A DNA stretch of 64,000 nt from Methylophilus sp. QUAN. Lineage in GTDB: Bacteria; Pseudomonadota; Gammaproteobacteria; Burkholderiales; Methylophilaceae. The notes under the pieces are model-generated. The model ran no database searches. It was not told the DNA's origin and saw only the letters and a program-made list of their open reading frames with translations. Positions 7,433 through 16,218 of this stretch are shown piece after piece. How positions within the stretch are numbered: position 1 is the stretch's first letter; every line of letters begins with the position of its first letter. The stretch is taken from the NCBI RefSeq assembly GCF_015354445.1, contig NZ_JADKYT010000001.1, positions 930,001 to 994,000 on the forward strand, in the 5' to 3' direction. The position numbers and the translations under genes were made by a program.

Positions 7433-8392
7433 TTAAAGTGAGCGCCAAAGTGCACGTTGCATCGCGACACCACGCGCACCACAGGCTTGCGATTGTGAAA
7501 GATGCTCCAGGCGCATACCGCCCAACCCATACACTGGAATTTCTAACCCATTCAGCATTTCACTAAACTTCTCCCAGCCTAATCCAGTGGCTTCCAGGTG
7601 GCTTTGGGTTGGCAGCACGGGGGAGAGCAGGGCGAAGTCTAATTGCAGGGCTTGTGCTTTTTGCAATTGCTCTACATCGTGGCAAGAGGCGCCGACTAAT
7701 AAATGATCCGGTTTTTTCGTGAGTGCAAGCAGGCGCTGGCTGTTTAAATGCACCCCCTGGTAGCCAAGTTGTTGGGCTTGTTCTGGGCTGCTATTTAGCA
7801 AGCATCGACAATTGTAGGGGGCACACAGTGTCAGTACTTTTTCGCTTAGTTGAGCGAGGGCTTCGTTATCAAGTTGAGGTTCACGAATTTGCAGCAGTTG
7901 CAGGCCTTGGTCTAATTGTTGTTTTAGCGCTTGCAAGAAGGCGGGTTCGCCCATCTCTTGCACATTGCTAATGGCATAAACGGGCGGCAGGCTTAGGGCT
8001 TGCATAATTGGCGCGTTGGCGGGTAGCACAGGGGTGACGTTGAGTTTTTGCGGATGTTGCCAGGCGAATTGCTGGCCTTCGCGTGCTTGTAACTCACCTT
8101 GCCATGCATGCACGAAAAAGAAGTGCAGGAGTACGGTTTTGGCTTCGGCATCATGGGTGGCCGGGTAGTCGTAGCGACGTTTGATCCACGGCTGTATTTG
8201 CGTGGGGGTAATGCCGAGTTCTTCCTGGGACTCACGGATCAATGCGTGTTCTGGCGTTTCGCCAGATTCAATCTTACCGCCGGGAAACTCCCACCAGCCC
8301 GCCCAACCTTTGCCATTGGGGCGGCTGGCGAGCAGGTATTCACCATCGGGTTTCATCAGGATGGCAACGGCGACTTGTACGAGTTTGGTCAT
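7433..8392 (-). CDS. Nudix hydrolase fused to a ThiE/TenI-like domain
   Basis: The N-terminal 130 residues are MutT-like: the Nudix box is intact (G39, E45, R53-E54, E57-E58, G60), so hydrolysis of 8-oxo-dGTP or a similar nucleotide is expected. From about residue 135 the protein changes to a TIM-barrel half resembling thiamine phosphate synthase, with QIREPQLDN, LLNSSPEQAQQLGYQGVHLNS, GASCHD and YGLGGM. Such fusions are widespread in beta/gammaproteobacteria. The ThiE-like part probably does not make thiamine phosphate, but this is inference. It ends the two-gene leftward unit, 5 bases after the DUF815 gene. Confidence 0.88.
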   Translation of the reverse strand: MTKLVQVAVAILMKPDGEYLLASRPNGKGWAGWWEFPGGKIESGETPEHALIRESQEELGITPTQIQPWIKRRYDYPATHDAEAKTVLLHFFFVHAWQGELQAREGQQFAWQHPQKLNVTPVLPANAPIMQALSLPPVYAISNVQEMGEPAFLQALKQQLDQGLQLLQIREPQLDNEALAQLSEKVLTLCAPYNCRCLLNSSPEQAQQLGYQGVHLNSQRLLALTKKPDHLLVGASCHDVEQLQKAQALQLDFALLSPVLPTQSHLEATGLGWEKFSEMLNGLEIPVYGLGGMRLEHLSQSQACGARGVAMQRALWRSL

Positions 8393-8397
8393 AGTAA

Positions 8398-9255
8398 TCA
8401 GGATTTCAGTTGCAGCTTGCCTGCGTAATCTTTGGCAAACTGGTAGGCGACGCGGCCGCTACGGGCGCCTCGGGTGTGGTAAAACTGGAGAGCGGCGTGG
8501 CGCGCGGTGTCATCCATAATAATGCCAAACGTGTCCAGCCAGTGCTCGGCGATGCTCAGGTATTCGTCCTGGTCAAAACTGTAAAAAGATAGCCACAGGC
8601 CAAAGCGCTCGGCCAGCGAGGTTTTTTCGTCTATGGTGTCGTTCTGGCGGATTTCACCTTTGTCTACAATCGGCTGGTTGTCCGCCATATATTCCGGCAT
8701 CAGGTTTTTGCGGTTAGAGGTGGCGTACACCAGCAGGTTGGATGAAGCGTTCTCAATCGAACCATCGAGGATCACTTTGAGCGCTTTGTAGCCGGTGTCG
8801 TTGGCTTCAAAGGTGAGGTCATCACAGAAAATAATAAACTTTTCAGGCCGTGAGCGAATCAGCTGCGCAATTTGTGGCAGGTCGTTCAGGTCCTGTTTTT
8901 CTACTTCGATCAGGCGCAGGCCTTGGTCAGCATAAGCGTTGAGCAGCGCTTTGACCAGTGACGATTTGCCAGTGCCGCGTGCGCCTGTGAGCAGCACATG
9001 GTTGGCAGGTAGGCCTTGTAAAAATTGGCGGGTGTTACGCACGACTTCGGTTTTTTGCCGGTCAATAAATTGTATGTCTTGCAGCAATACCGCATGCGGG
9101 TGCTCCACGGCCTGTAGTTGGCCATGTGTGCCGTGTTTGACCCAGCGCCAGGCAATGGCTTGCCAGTTGATGTCGGCGGGCGGTGCAGGCAGCAGGGTTT
9201 CCAGGCGCGTGATCAGTTGTTCAGCGCGCTGCAACAGATGTTCTAGTGAGTTCAT
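8398..9255 (-). CDS. DUF815-family P-loop ATPase
   Basis: The 285-residue AAA-like protein has Walker A GARGTGKS (91-98), Walker B FIIFCDD (140-146) and a sensor-like VYATSNRKNL. The DUF815 signatures SNLLVYATSNRKNLMPEYM and DEKTSLAERFGLWLSFY are present. Its function is not established; the order DUF815-mutT is typical of betaproteobacteria, near secA and argJ. The ATG at 9255 is chosen over one 45 bases upstream because homologues start at this point. The gene is divergent from maf. Confidence 0.88.
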   Translation of the reverse strand: MNSLEHLLQRAEQLITRLETLLPAPPADINWQAIAWRWVKHGTHGQLQAVEHPHAVLLQDIQFIDRQKTEVVRNTRQFLQGLPANHVLLTGARGTGKSSLVKALLNAYADQGLRLIEVEKQDLNDLPQIAQLIRSRPEKFIIFCDDLTFEANDTGYKALKVILDGSIENASSNLLVYATSNRKNLMPEYMADNQPIVDKGEIRQNDTIDEKTSLAERFGLWLSFYSFDQDEYLSIAEHWLDTFGIIMDDTARHAALQFYHTRGARSGRVAYQFAKDYAGKLQLKS

Positions 9256-9416
9256 GCGAGTAGCTTGGTGAGAAAAGACAAACGAGCGGTTATTGTACAC
9301 AATGCGGCAAGTGCCTGTTAGTGCAAGTTGGGTCGCAATTGGGACTGCCTTTAACGCAAAATCCCCTGTGTTTGTGTTACCTTGTGCGGCTTGTTTATTA
9401 CGTTTGTGGAATCTCC

Positions 9417-9983
9417 ATGTCTCAACAAAAGATCATTCTGGCGTCACGCAGTCCGCGTCGCGTAGAGTTACTGGCGCAGTTGGGTGTGCAATGCGATATT
9501 TTGCCTGCAGACATTGATGAATCGAATTTGCCTGGCGAAGACCCTGCGTTGTATGTGCAGCGTTTAGCCAGCGCCAAGGCATTGGCCATCGCTGCCACGC
9601 ATGGCGAACAGGGCTTGCCGATTTTGGCTGCGGATACGACCGTGGCGTTAGGGCTGGATATTCTAGGCAAACCTGCCGATGCCAGCGAGGCATTGGATAT
9701 GTTATCGCGCCTGAGTGGCAGCGTGCATCTGGTACATACGGCGGTAGCCGTGTATCGCGCAGGGGCGGTGCGCTGTTTGCTGAACACGACCGAGGTTGAG
9801 ATGATGCAGGTGCCACAAGCGGTGTTGCTGGACTATATCGCCTCGGGCGAACCGATGGATAAGGCAGGTGCCTATGGCATACAGGGGCGCGCGGGTGCGT
9901 GGATTGTGCGCATTGCTGGCAGTTATAGCGGTGTGATGGGTTTGCCCTTGCATGAAACGGCGCAGTTGCTGCACGCATGGTAA
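9417..9983 (+). CDS. maf: Maf-family nucleoside triphosphate pyrophosphatase
   Basis: Maf proteins hydrolyse non-canonical or pyrimidine nucleoside triphosphates (dTTP/UTP and methylated forms) and were linked to septum arrest when overexpressed. The 188 residues contain ILASRSPRR (7-15), the catalytic region AADTTV with D73, and GxAGAYGIQGRAG. The start ATG at 9417 is preceded by a short GGA; the frame is open further upstream, but that part is not Maf-like. It probably forms an operon with rng, 40 bases downstream, a common arrangement. Confidence 0.92.
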   Translation: MSQQKIILASRSPRRVELLAQLGVQCDILPADIDESNLPGEDPALYVQRLASAKALAIAATHGEQGLPILAADTTVALGLDILGKPADASEALDMLSRLSGSVHLVHTAVAVYRAGAVRCLLNTTEVEMMQVPQAVLLDYIASGEPMDKAGAYGIQGRAGAWIVRIAGSYSGVMGLPLHETAQLLHAW

Positions 9984-10023
9984 ACTTTGTATAAAAATAA
10001 TGATCGGGATCGGGTAAAGCAAA

Positions 10024-11496
10024 ATGTCATTGGCGCAGGAAGTATTGATTAACGTCACGCCGCAGGAGACGCGCGTGGCGATTCTGGAGCAGGGCATTGT
10101 CCAGGAGCTACACATAGAGCGGGCTTCGTCGCTGGGCATTGTCGGCAATATCTACCGCGGCACTGTGGTACGTGTGTTGCCGGGCATGCAGTCGGCCTTT
10201 GTCGAAATCGGCTTGCAGCGCGCAGCCTTTTTGCATGCGGCAGACATTATGGAGTGCCATGCCGAAGAGGGTGACATTAAAAAAGAGCGCCCGATTCAAG
10301 AGGTGTTGCACGAAGGGCAGTCGATCATCGTCCAGGTGATTAAAGAGGCGATTGGTACCAAAGGGGCGCGATTAACCACTGAAATCAGTATTGCCGGACG
10401 CTTTCTCGTTTATTTGCCATACCAGAAACACATCGGTGTTTCACAGCGCATAGATATCGAAGAAGAACGCGAGTTCTTGCGTAACCGCTTGCTGGGCTTG
10501 CTGCCCGAGGAGCGTGAAGGTGGCTACATTATCCGCACTATGTCTGAGAATGCGACTGATGAAGAGTTGTTGGCAGACATTGAGTATCTGCGCAAAGTCT
10601 GGCAAAAAATCCAGGCTGAAAGCAAAAAGGTCGGTGAGCGTTCGCTGATTTTTTATGACCTGAGTTTGCCACGCCGTATTCTGCGCGATGTGGTGTGTAC
10701 TGAAACGACCAGTATTCGTGTCGATTCGCGCGAAATGTTTGAGCGTCTGAAAGAGTTTGCCGAGTTGTATGTCTCACACGCCGTCAAGCCGCTCACACAC
10801 TACAAAGGCGAGCGCTCGCTGTTTGAGTTTTATGACATTGAAAGCGAAATCGAAAAAGCCTTGTCGCGCAAAGTGGAGCTTAAATCCGGCGGTTACCTGA
10901 TTTTTGACCAGACCGAAGCGCTGACCACGGTAGACGTCAATACCGGCAGCTTTGTCAGCGGTAAGAACCTGTCTGATACCATTTTTAAAACCAATCTTGA
11001 GGCGGCGCAAACTATCGCGCGGCAATTGCGTTTGCGCAACCTGGGCGGCATTATCATTATCGACTTTATTGATATGGATGAAGATGCGCAGCGCGAAGCC
11101 GTGCTGGAGGAGTTGCGCAAAGCGGTGATGCTGGACAGGGCCCGCATCAATGTCAACGGCTTTTCTGCGCTAGGCCTGGTTGAGCTGACACGCAAGCGCA
11201 CGCGCGAAAGCCTAGCGCATTTGTTATGTGAGTCTTGCCAGGTGTGTCAGGGCCGTGGTGAGCTCAAAACTGCGCAAACCATTTGTTATGAAATCATGCG
11301 CGAAGTCTTGCGTGAGTCCAAGCAGTTTAAAAGCGCCAAAGAATTCAAGATTCTGGCATCCCCTGAAGTGATTAATATGCTGGGCGATGAAGAGTCGCAG
11401 AGCCTGGCCAGTTTGTCTGACTTTATTAAAAAGCCGCTGTCGCTGCATCCGGATACGCAGTACGGACGGGAAGAGTTTGATATTGTCTGGATATAA
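10024..11496 (+). CDS. rng: Ribonuclease G
   Basis: RNase G is a 5'-end-dependent endoribonuclease that matures 16S rRNA and degrades some mRNAs. The 490-residue length fits RNase G, without the long C-terminal scaffold of RNase E. The S1 domain covers about 38-128 (GNIYRGTVVRVLPGMQSAFVEIG). The catalytic Mg-binding aspartates are D304 (TTVDVNTG) and D347 (IIIIDFID). A zinc-link cysteine cluster, LCESCQVC, is at 402-408. It follows maf closely and ends at a strong bidirectional terminator shared with yggT. Confidence 0.95.
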   Translation: MSLAQEVLINVTPQETRVAILEQGIVQELHIERASSLGIVGNIYRGTVVRVLPGMQSAFVEIGLQRAAFLHAADIMECHAEEGDIKKERPIQEVLHEGQSIIVQVIKEAIGTKGARLTTEISIAGRFLVYLPYQKHIGVSQRIDIEEEREFLRNRLLGLLPEEREGGYIIRTMSENATDEELLADIEYLRKVWQKIQAESKKVGERSLIFYDLSLPRRILRDVVCTETTSIRVDSREMFERLKEFAELYVSHAVKPLTHYKGERSLFEFYDIESEIEKALSRKVELKSGGYLIFDQTEALTTVDVNTGSFVSGKNLSDTIFKTNLEAAQTIARQLRLRNLGGIIIIDFIDMDEDAQREAVLEELRKAVMLDRARINVNGFSALGLVELTRKRTRESLAHLLCESCQVCQGRGELKTAQTICYEIMREVLRESKQFKSAKEFKILASPEVINMLGDEESQSLASLSDFIKKPLSLHPDTQYGREEFDIVWI

Positions 11497-11526
11497 AAAA
11501 AGGACGACAGATAGTCGTCCTTTTTT
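11495..11526. terminator. Bidirectional terminator between rng and yggT
   Basis: AAAAAAGGACGAC, short loop, GTCGTCCTTTTTT: the A/T-flanked 7 bp GC stem serves both strands. It overlaps the final base of the rng stop. Confidence 0.9.
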
Positions 11527-11541
11527 GTTACGTCCGGGTTC

Positions 11542-12093
11542 TTAAAGAATGCCTGTTGCCAGGCCTGGCAGCACAATATGGCTGACCATTTGCAATAAAA
11601 TCAGCGCGACCAGTGCAGAAAAGTCAAAGCCCTGAATCGGTGGCAAAATACGGCGTAATGGTTCCAGAATAGGCGCTGACAGTTGATTCAACACACCGTA
11701 AATCGGGCTGTACGGGTTGACCCAGCTTAAAATTGCCATCAGCAGAATGGCATAGAAAAACACATCGACCATTTGCGCCAGCACACCAAACACCGCTTGC
11801 CATACCCAGAAAAATGGTGAGGCAGGTGCGCCAGTCAGTAAGGATAACAGTGCAAACAAAATGATCTGCATCAACAAGGCCAGCAGCAATGTCGATAAAT
11901 CCCACTGCTTGATCGGGCGAATCAGTTTACGTGCGGGTTTGACCATAAAGTCGGTCAGTGCCATGGTCATTTGCCCCAAAGGATTCTGGAACGAAGTACG
12001 TGTCCATTGCATTAAAAAACGCAGTACCAGTAAAAACGTCAGAATGCCGAAGGCGGCATTGAGTAAAAAAGTCGTCATGTTTTGCAACATCAT
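11542..12093 (-). CDS. yggT: YggT-family membrane protein
   Basis: The 183-residue inner-membrane protein carries two copies of the YGGT domain. The first covers about 5-80 (RFLMQWTRTSFQNPLGQMTMALTD) and the second about 105-180 (ILSWVNPYSPIYGVLNQLSAPILEPLRRILPP). There are four or more hydrophobic segments. The role is unclear; relatives are linked to osmotic tolerance and division-site proteins. Its ATG overlaps the stop of proC by four bases, so it is coupled to proC in the operon yggS-proC-yggT. Confidence 0.92.
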   Translation of the reverse strand: MMLQNMTTFLLNAAFGILTFLLVLRFLMQWTRTSFQNPLGQMTMALTDFMVKPARKLIRPIKQWDLSTLLLALLMQIILFALLSLLTGAPASPFFWVWQAVFGVLAQMVDVFFYAILLMAILSWVNPYSPIYGVLNQLSAPILEPLRRILPPIQGFDFSALVALILLQMVSHIVLPGLATGIL

Positions 12094-12923
12094 GCTTGTG
12101 CTCCCAGTTGATCACCCAGTTCTTTGGCGCGGCGTGCGGCTTGCGCAGCGGCATCTTGCATCATGCCATGAATATCATGCTGGCGCATGCTGAGCAGCCC
12201 TTGTTCGGTGGTGCCGCCTTTGGAGGTGACCTGTTCACGCAAGGTAGGGATCGGCGTGCTGCTGCCAGCGGCCAACAGGCTGGCGCCTTTAAACGTCGCC
12301 AGGCTCAGTTTGAGCGATTGTGCTTCACTGAGGCCTAATGCAACACCCGCTGCGGTCAATGCTTCTATCATCAAAAAGACATAAGCCGGGCCGCTGCCAG
12401 AGATGGCGGTGACGGCATCCAGTTGTACTTCATCATCTAGCCAAACCACTTCGCCCGCCGCTTGTAATACTGCGTCAGCCAATTCACGCTGCGTGGCAGA
12501 GACGGCAGGCAAAGCGTAAGCGCCGGTAATACCGGCCTGAATTTGCGCCGGAGTGTTGGGCATGGTGCGTACCATGGTTTGATAGCCATTTAACCAGCGG
12601 CTGAGGTCTGCTGTGCGTATGCCTGCAGCGACCGACACCACCAGTTGCGATTGCAGCAAAGGGGCCAGTGCCTGTGCCACACTTTGCAATTGTTGTGGCT
12701 TCACGGCCAGCACAATGATGTCGGCCGCCAGTGACTCTGCCGTCAGGCTGGCACTGGTGTGGATGCCCAAAGTCGTTTGCAGGTGCGGGTGTTTGGCCGT
12801 ATCCGGGTCAACCACGGTGATGTTCTGCATGTTAAATGCGCGTTGTTGCAGGCCTATCATCAAGGCTTGTGCCATATTGCCGCCGCCAATAAAGGCAATG
12901 CGAGTGGCTGAAAGTGATTGCAT
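12090..12923 (-). CDS. proC: Pyrroline-5-carboxylate reductase
   Basis: ProC reduces pyrroline-5-carboxylate to proline with NAD(P)H. The Rossmann motif IAFIGGGNMAQA covers about 9-20, and the C-terminal signature is SGSGPAYVFLMIEALTAAGVALGL. The length of 277 is normal (about 270). It lies 5 bases after yggS and overlaps yggT by four bases. The order yggS-proC-yggT opposite pilT is typical of many gamma- and betaproteobacteria. Confidence 0.95.
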   Translation of the reverse strand: MQSLSATRIAFIGGGNMAQALMIGLQQRAFNMQNITVVDPDTAKHPHLQTTLGIHTSASLTAESLAADIIVLAVKPQQLQSVAQALAPLLQSQLVVSVAAGIRTADLSRWLNGYQTMVRTMPNTPAQIQAGITGAYALPAVSATQRELADAVLQAAGEVVWLDDEVQLDAVTAISGSGPAYVFLMIEALTAAGVALGLSEAQSLKLSLATFKGASLLAAGSSTPIPTLREQVTSKGGTTEQGLLSMRQHDIHGMMQDAAAQAARRAKELGDQLGAQA

Positions 12924-12928
12924 GGTGA

Positions 12929-13645
12929 TCAGGTTCCTTGTTTCGCTGAATCTGTGGGTAAAGAAGGGGTGCGCGCACCAAAAATGGCCGTGCCTATACG
13001 TACCAGTGTGGCGCCTTCGGCAATGGCAGCCGCAAAATCGCCGCTCATGCCTATGGATAATGTGTCCAGTTGCAGGCCGTGGTTGTTCAATTGTTCAAAC
13101 AGGGCGCGCACCTGCCGAAATTGGTCACGCTGCTGCTCAAAGTCACGGCAAGGTGCCGGAATCGCCATCAAGCCGCGTAGCTGCAAGTGTGGCAACTGTT
13201 TGATATTTAAGGCGAGTTCCAATAGCTCCTGGCCACTGGCACCACTTTTGCTTGCCTCTTCGCTGATGTTCACTTGTAGGCAAATGTTTAATGGCGGCAG
13301 GTCAGATGGACGCGCATCTGACAGGCGTTGAGCAATTTTCAGGCGATCAACCGAGTGCACCCAGTCGAAATGACGGGCAATTGGCTGTGTTTTATTGCTT
13401 TGAATTGGCCCGATAAAGTGCCATGCTATAGCACAGTCATCTAGTTCCGCCTGTTTTTGCAGGGCTTCCTGCAGATAGTTCTCGCCAAACACGGTTTGGC
13501 CAGCGTCATAGGCGGCACGGATCGCAGTAGCAGGTTGTGCTTTGCTGACTGCGCATAGCGTGACAGGTTGCGTCGCCTGAAAGCGTGCCTGTGCATCTGT
13601 GATCTGTTGGCGGATACAGGCAAGGTTGTCAGAGAGGGCAGTCAT
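12929..13645 (-). CDS. yggS: PLP homeostasis protein YggS (COG0325)
   Basis: This cytosolic PLP-binding protein of the alanine-racemase-like TIM-barrel fold keeps vitamin B6 and amino-acid pools balanced and has no known catalytic activity. The PLP lysine lies in LCAVSKAQP (about residue 35). FGENYLQEALQK, WHFIGPIQSNK and SIGMSGDFAAAIAEGATLVRIGTAIFG are all family signatures. The length of 238 is standard. It is first in the leftward operon and divergent from pilT, with 76 bases between them for both promoters. Confidence 0.95.
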   Translation of the reverse strand: MTALSDNLACIRQQITDAQARFQATQPVTLCAVSKAQPATAIRAAYDAGQTVFGENYLQEALQKQAELDDCAIAWHFIGPIQSNKTQPIARHFDWVHSVDRLKIAQRLSDARPSDLPPLNICLQVNISEEASKSGASGQELLELALNIKQLPHLQLRGLMAIPAPCRDFEQQRDQFRQVRALFEQLNNHGLQLDTLSIGMSGDFAAAIAEGATLVRIGTAIFGARTPSLPTDSAKQGT

Positions 13646-13721
13646 GGCGGCTAAACAAGTGTTGAAGAACTAAGAATACAAAACCAAAGCAACATTATAT
13701 AAATAATCACCGGAGTCGATT

Positions 13722-14765
13722 GTGGATATTTCAGATTTATTGGCATTTTCAGTTAAAAATAAAGCCTCGGACTTGCATTTGTCCTCCGGCCTGCCACCGA
13801 TGATTCGTGTGCATGGTGATGTGCGCAAAATTAACTTACCCGCCATGGAGCAGGCTGAAGTGCGCAGCATGCTGTATGACATCATGAATGACAACCAGCG
13901 CAAAGTGTATGAAGAAACGCTGGAGTGTGACTTCTCGTTTGAGATTCCAGACCTGGCACGTTTCCGGGTCAACGCGTTTAACCAGCAACGCGGTGCAGGT
14001 GCGGTGTTCCGTACTATTCCGAGCAAGGTGCTGACGCTGGATGAGCTGAATGCACCCAAAGTGTTCAAGGATATTGCAGACACGCCACGCGGCATTGTGC
14101 TGGTGACCGGGCCAACTGGCTCTGGTAAGTCCACCACACTGGCAGCGATGATTGATTACATTAATGAATCGCAGATGTCGCACGTGTTGACCGTGGAAGA
14201 CCCGATCGAATTTGTGCACACTTCCAAAAAGTCGCTGATCAACCAGCGTGAGGTCGGCCCGCATACGCAATCCTTTGAAAACGCGTTGCGCTCAGCCTTG
14301 CGTGAAGACCCGGATGTGATCCTGGTGGGCGAGATGCGTGACCTGGAAACCATCCGACTGGCGCTGACAGCCGCCGAAACCGGCCACCTGGTGTTCGGCA
14401 CCTTGCATACCAGCTCTGCCGCAAAAACCATCGACCGGGTAGTCGACGTGTTCCCGGCGGCCGAGAAAGAAATGGTACGTTCCATGTTGTCTGAGTCTCT
14501 GCGCGCCGTGATTTCACAAACCCTGTGTAAAACCAAGGATGAGCAAGGCCGCGTGGCTGCGCATGAAATCATGATGGGCACGCCAGCCATTCGTAACCTG
14601 ATTCGTGAAAACAAGATTGCGCAGATGTATTCTGCCATCCAGACCGGTCAGAGCATGGGCATGCAAACCCTGGACCAGAACCTGCAAGACCTGGTCAAAC
14701 GTAATGTCATCAGTGCCGCTGAGGCGCGCACCAAGGCAGCAAACCGTGACGCTATCATCGGCTAA
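13722..14765 (+). CDS. pilT: Type IV pilus retraction ATPase PilT
   Basis: PilT is the hexameric ATPase that depolymerises type IV pili and drives twitching motility. The 347 residues show DISDLLAFSVKNKASDLHLSSG at the start, Walker A GPTGSGKST at 130-138, the Asp/His box region and the C-terminal AIRNLIRENK retraction motif near 288. The start is GTG with CCGGAG upstream. It is divergent from yggS and 4 bases ahead of pilU. Confidence 0.96.
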   Translation: MDISDLLAFSVKNKASDLHLSSGLPPMIRVHGDVRKINLPAMEQAEVRSMLYDIMNDNQRKVYEETLECDFSFEIPDLARFRVNAFNQQRGAGAVFRTIPSKVLTLDELNAPKVFKDIADTPRGIVLVTGPTGSGKSTTLAAMIDYINESQMSHVLTVEDPIEFVHTSKKSLINQREVGPHTQSFENALRSALREDPDVILVGEMRDLETIRLALTAAETGHLVFGTLHTSSAAKTIDRVVDVFPAAEKEMVRSMLSESLRAVISQTLCKTKDEQGRVAAHEIMMGTPAIRNLIRENKIAQMYSAIQTGQSMGMQTLDQNLQDLVKRNVISAAEARTKAANRDAIIG

Positions 14766-14769
14766 TAAT

Positions 14770-15930
14770 ATGGATAGTACGCAAACGGTGGGCGATCACG
14801 CCCAGACGGAAAAATTCGTCAATGACTTGCTGAAGCTCATGATTACGCGTAAAGCGTCTGACTTGTTTATCACGGCGGGCTTTCCGCCGGCGATGAAGAT
14901 AGACGGCAAGCTGACGCCGGTCTCCTCACAAACACTGAATACCCAGCAAACGGCAGAAATTGCGCGTACCGTCATGAACGACAAGCAGGCGCAGGAGTTC
15001 CAGGAGACGCTGGAATGTAATTTTGCCATTAGCATGCCGTCCGTTGGCCGTTTCCGCGTCAACGCCTTTATCCAGCGCAGTGCTGTGGGGCTGGTGTTCC
15101 GCGTCATTAATACTAATATTCCCAAGTTTGATGACCTCAAGCTACCACCCATCCTCAAAGACGTGGTGATGGCCAAGCGCGGCCTGATCATTTTTGTCGG
15201 CGGCACCGGTTCCGGTAAGTCCACCTCGATGGCCGCCATGCTGGGGCACCGCAACGAAAGCAGTTACGGCCACATTATTACGATTGAAGACCCGGTGGAG
15301 TTTGTGCATAGCCATCGCAACTGTATCGTCACGCAGCGTGAAGTGGGCGTGGATACCGAAAATTGGCATGCGGCACTCAAAAACACCTTGCGCCAGGCGC
15401 CAGACGTCATCATGATTGGTGAGATCCGTGACCGCGAAACCATGGATTACGCCATTGCCTTCTCGGAGACCGGCCACTTGTGTCTGGCCACCCTGCACGC
15501 CAACAGCACCAACCAGGCGCTGGACCGGATTATTAACTTTTTCCCCGAAGAGCGCCGTCAGCAGCTATTGATGGACTTGTCGCTAAACTTGCGTTGTGTG
15601 GCTTCGCAGCGGTTGATACCCAAACTCGATAGTAGTGGCCGTGTCGCCGCCGTGGAGGTATTGCTGCATTCGCCGCTGATTTCTGACCTGATTTATAAAG
15701 GTGATGTGCACGCCATTAAAGAGATCATGGCCAAGTCCCGTGAATTAGGCATGCAAACGTTTGACCAGGCATTATTTGACTTGTTTGAGTCTGGCCAGAT
15801 TAGTTATGACGACGCCTTGCGCAATGCTGACTCGGTCAATGACTTGCGGCTCAAGTTTAAATTGAATAGTAAAGTCATGAATCCTGAGAACCAGGAGCGT
15901 AGCAAGATTTCTGACCTGGATATCTTATAA
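14770..15930 (+). CDS. pilU: PilT-dependent accessory retraction ATPase PilU
   Basis: PilU is a PilT paralogue that supports retraction force together with PilT. It has 386 residues, Walker A GGTGSGKST at 144-152 and the typical PilU C-terminal tail (LRLKFKLNSKVMN). The ATG at 14770 comes 4 bases after the pilT stop; the frame is open further upstream inside pilT, but only this start gives a PilU-like N-terminus (LLKLMITRKASDLFITAG). The two genes are surely co-transcribed. Confidence 0.96.
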   Translation: MDSTQTVGDHAQTEKFVNDLLKLMITRKASDLFITAGFPPAMKIDGKLTPVSSQTLNTQQTAEIARTVMNDKQAQEFQETLECNFAISMPSVGRFRVNAFIQRSAVGLVFRVINTNIPKFDDLKLPPILKDVVMAKRGLIIFVGGTGSGKSTSMAAMLGHRNESSYGHIITIEDPVEFVHSHRNCIVTQREVGVDTENWHAALKNTLRQAPDVIMIGEIRDRETMDYAIAFSETGHLCLATLHANSTNQALDRIINFFPEERRQQLLMDLSLNLRCVASQRLIPKLDSSGRVAAVEVLLHSPLISDLIYKGDVHAIKEIMAKSRELGMQTFDQALFDLFESGQISYDDALRNADSVNDLRLKFKLNSKVMNPENQERSKISDLDIL

Positions 15931-16218
15931 AGCTGACTATCTTCATCTTTGGCGTCATATACAACACTCCAGATTCAACTGACAGCGACCAACAGCCGTA
16001 GTACTCTGTAGGTCGCGTCATCCAATCCCGCCAGGATTTGGGAACCCCAAAAATCACAATACACTGCCGTTCATCAGAGTGAGTGTTGTTCACTCATGAA
16101 AATTTAAATCGTCTGTTGGTCGAAAAATCAAACAAATATCTCGAGTTATGTAGTATTTTAAAAAAACACTTATGTAAGACTTTTTAATTCGGTTTAATTT
16201 TTTGAAATTTTGACCATC
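15931..16218. other. Intergenic region, pilU to regulator pair
   Basis: No supported gene lies here. The stretch is AT-rich toward its right end and holds an inverted repeat GAGTGA-N7-TCACTC (16077-16082 and 16090-16095). No clear terminator follows pilU. The promoter of the next gene is probably in the AT-rich part after 16100, but no convincing hexamer pair was found. Confidence 0.4.

Noticed and set aside
12613-13203. Plus-strand frame of 196 codons opposite proC/yggS
   Set aside because: It is antisense to two well-recognised genes and has cysteine/serine-rich, frame-shadow composition.
15875-16093. Minus-strand open frame of 72 codons after pilU
   Set aside because: Its end lies inside pilU and it has no family resemblance or ribosome-binding site; no support as a gene.
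16077-16095. GAGTGA-N7-TCACTC inverted repeat as a LuxR-type operator
   Set aside because: Too short and not like known lux boxes; it could be chance in this AT-rich gap. Kept only as a note in the region entry.
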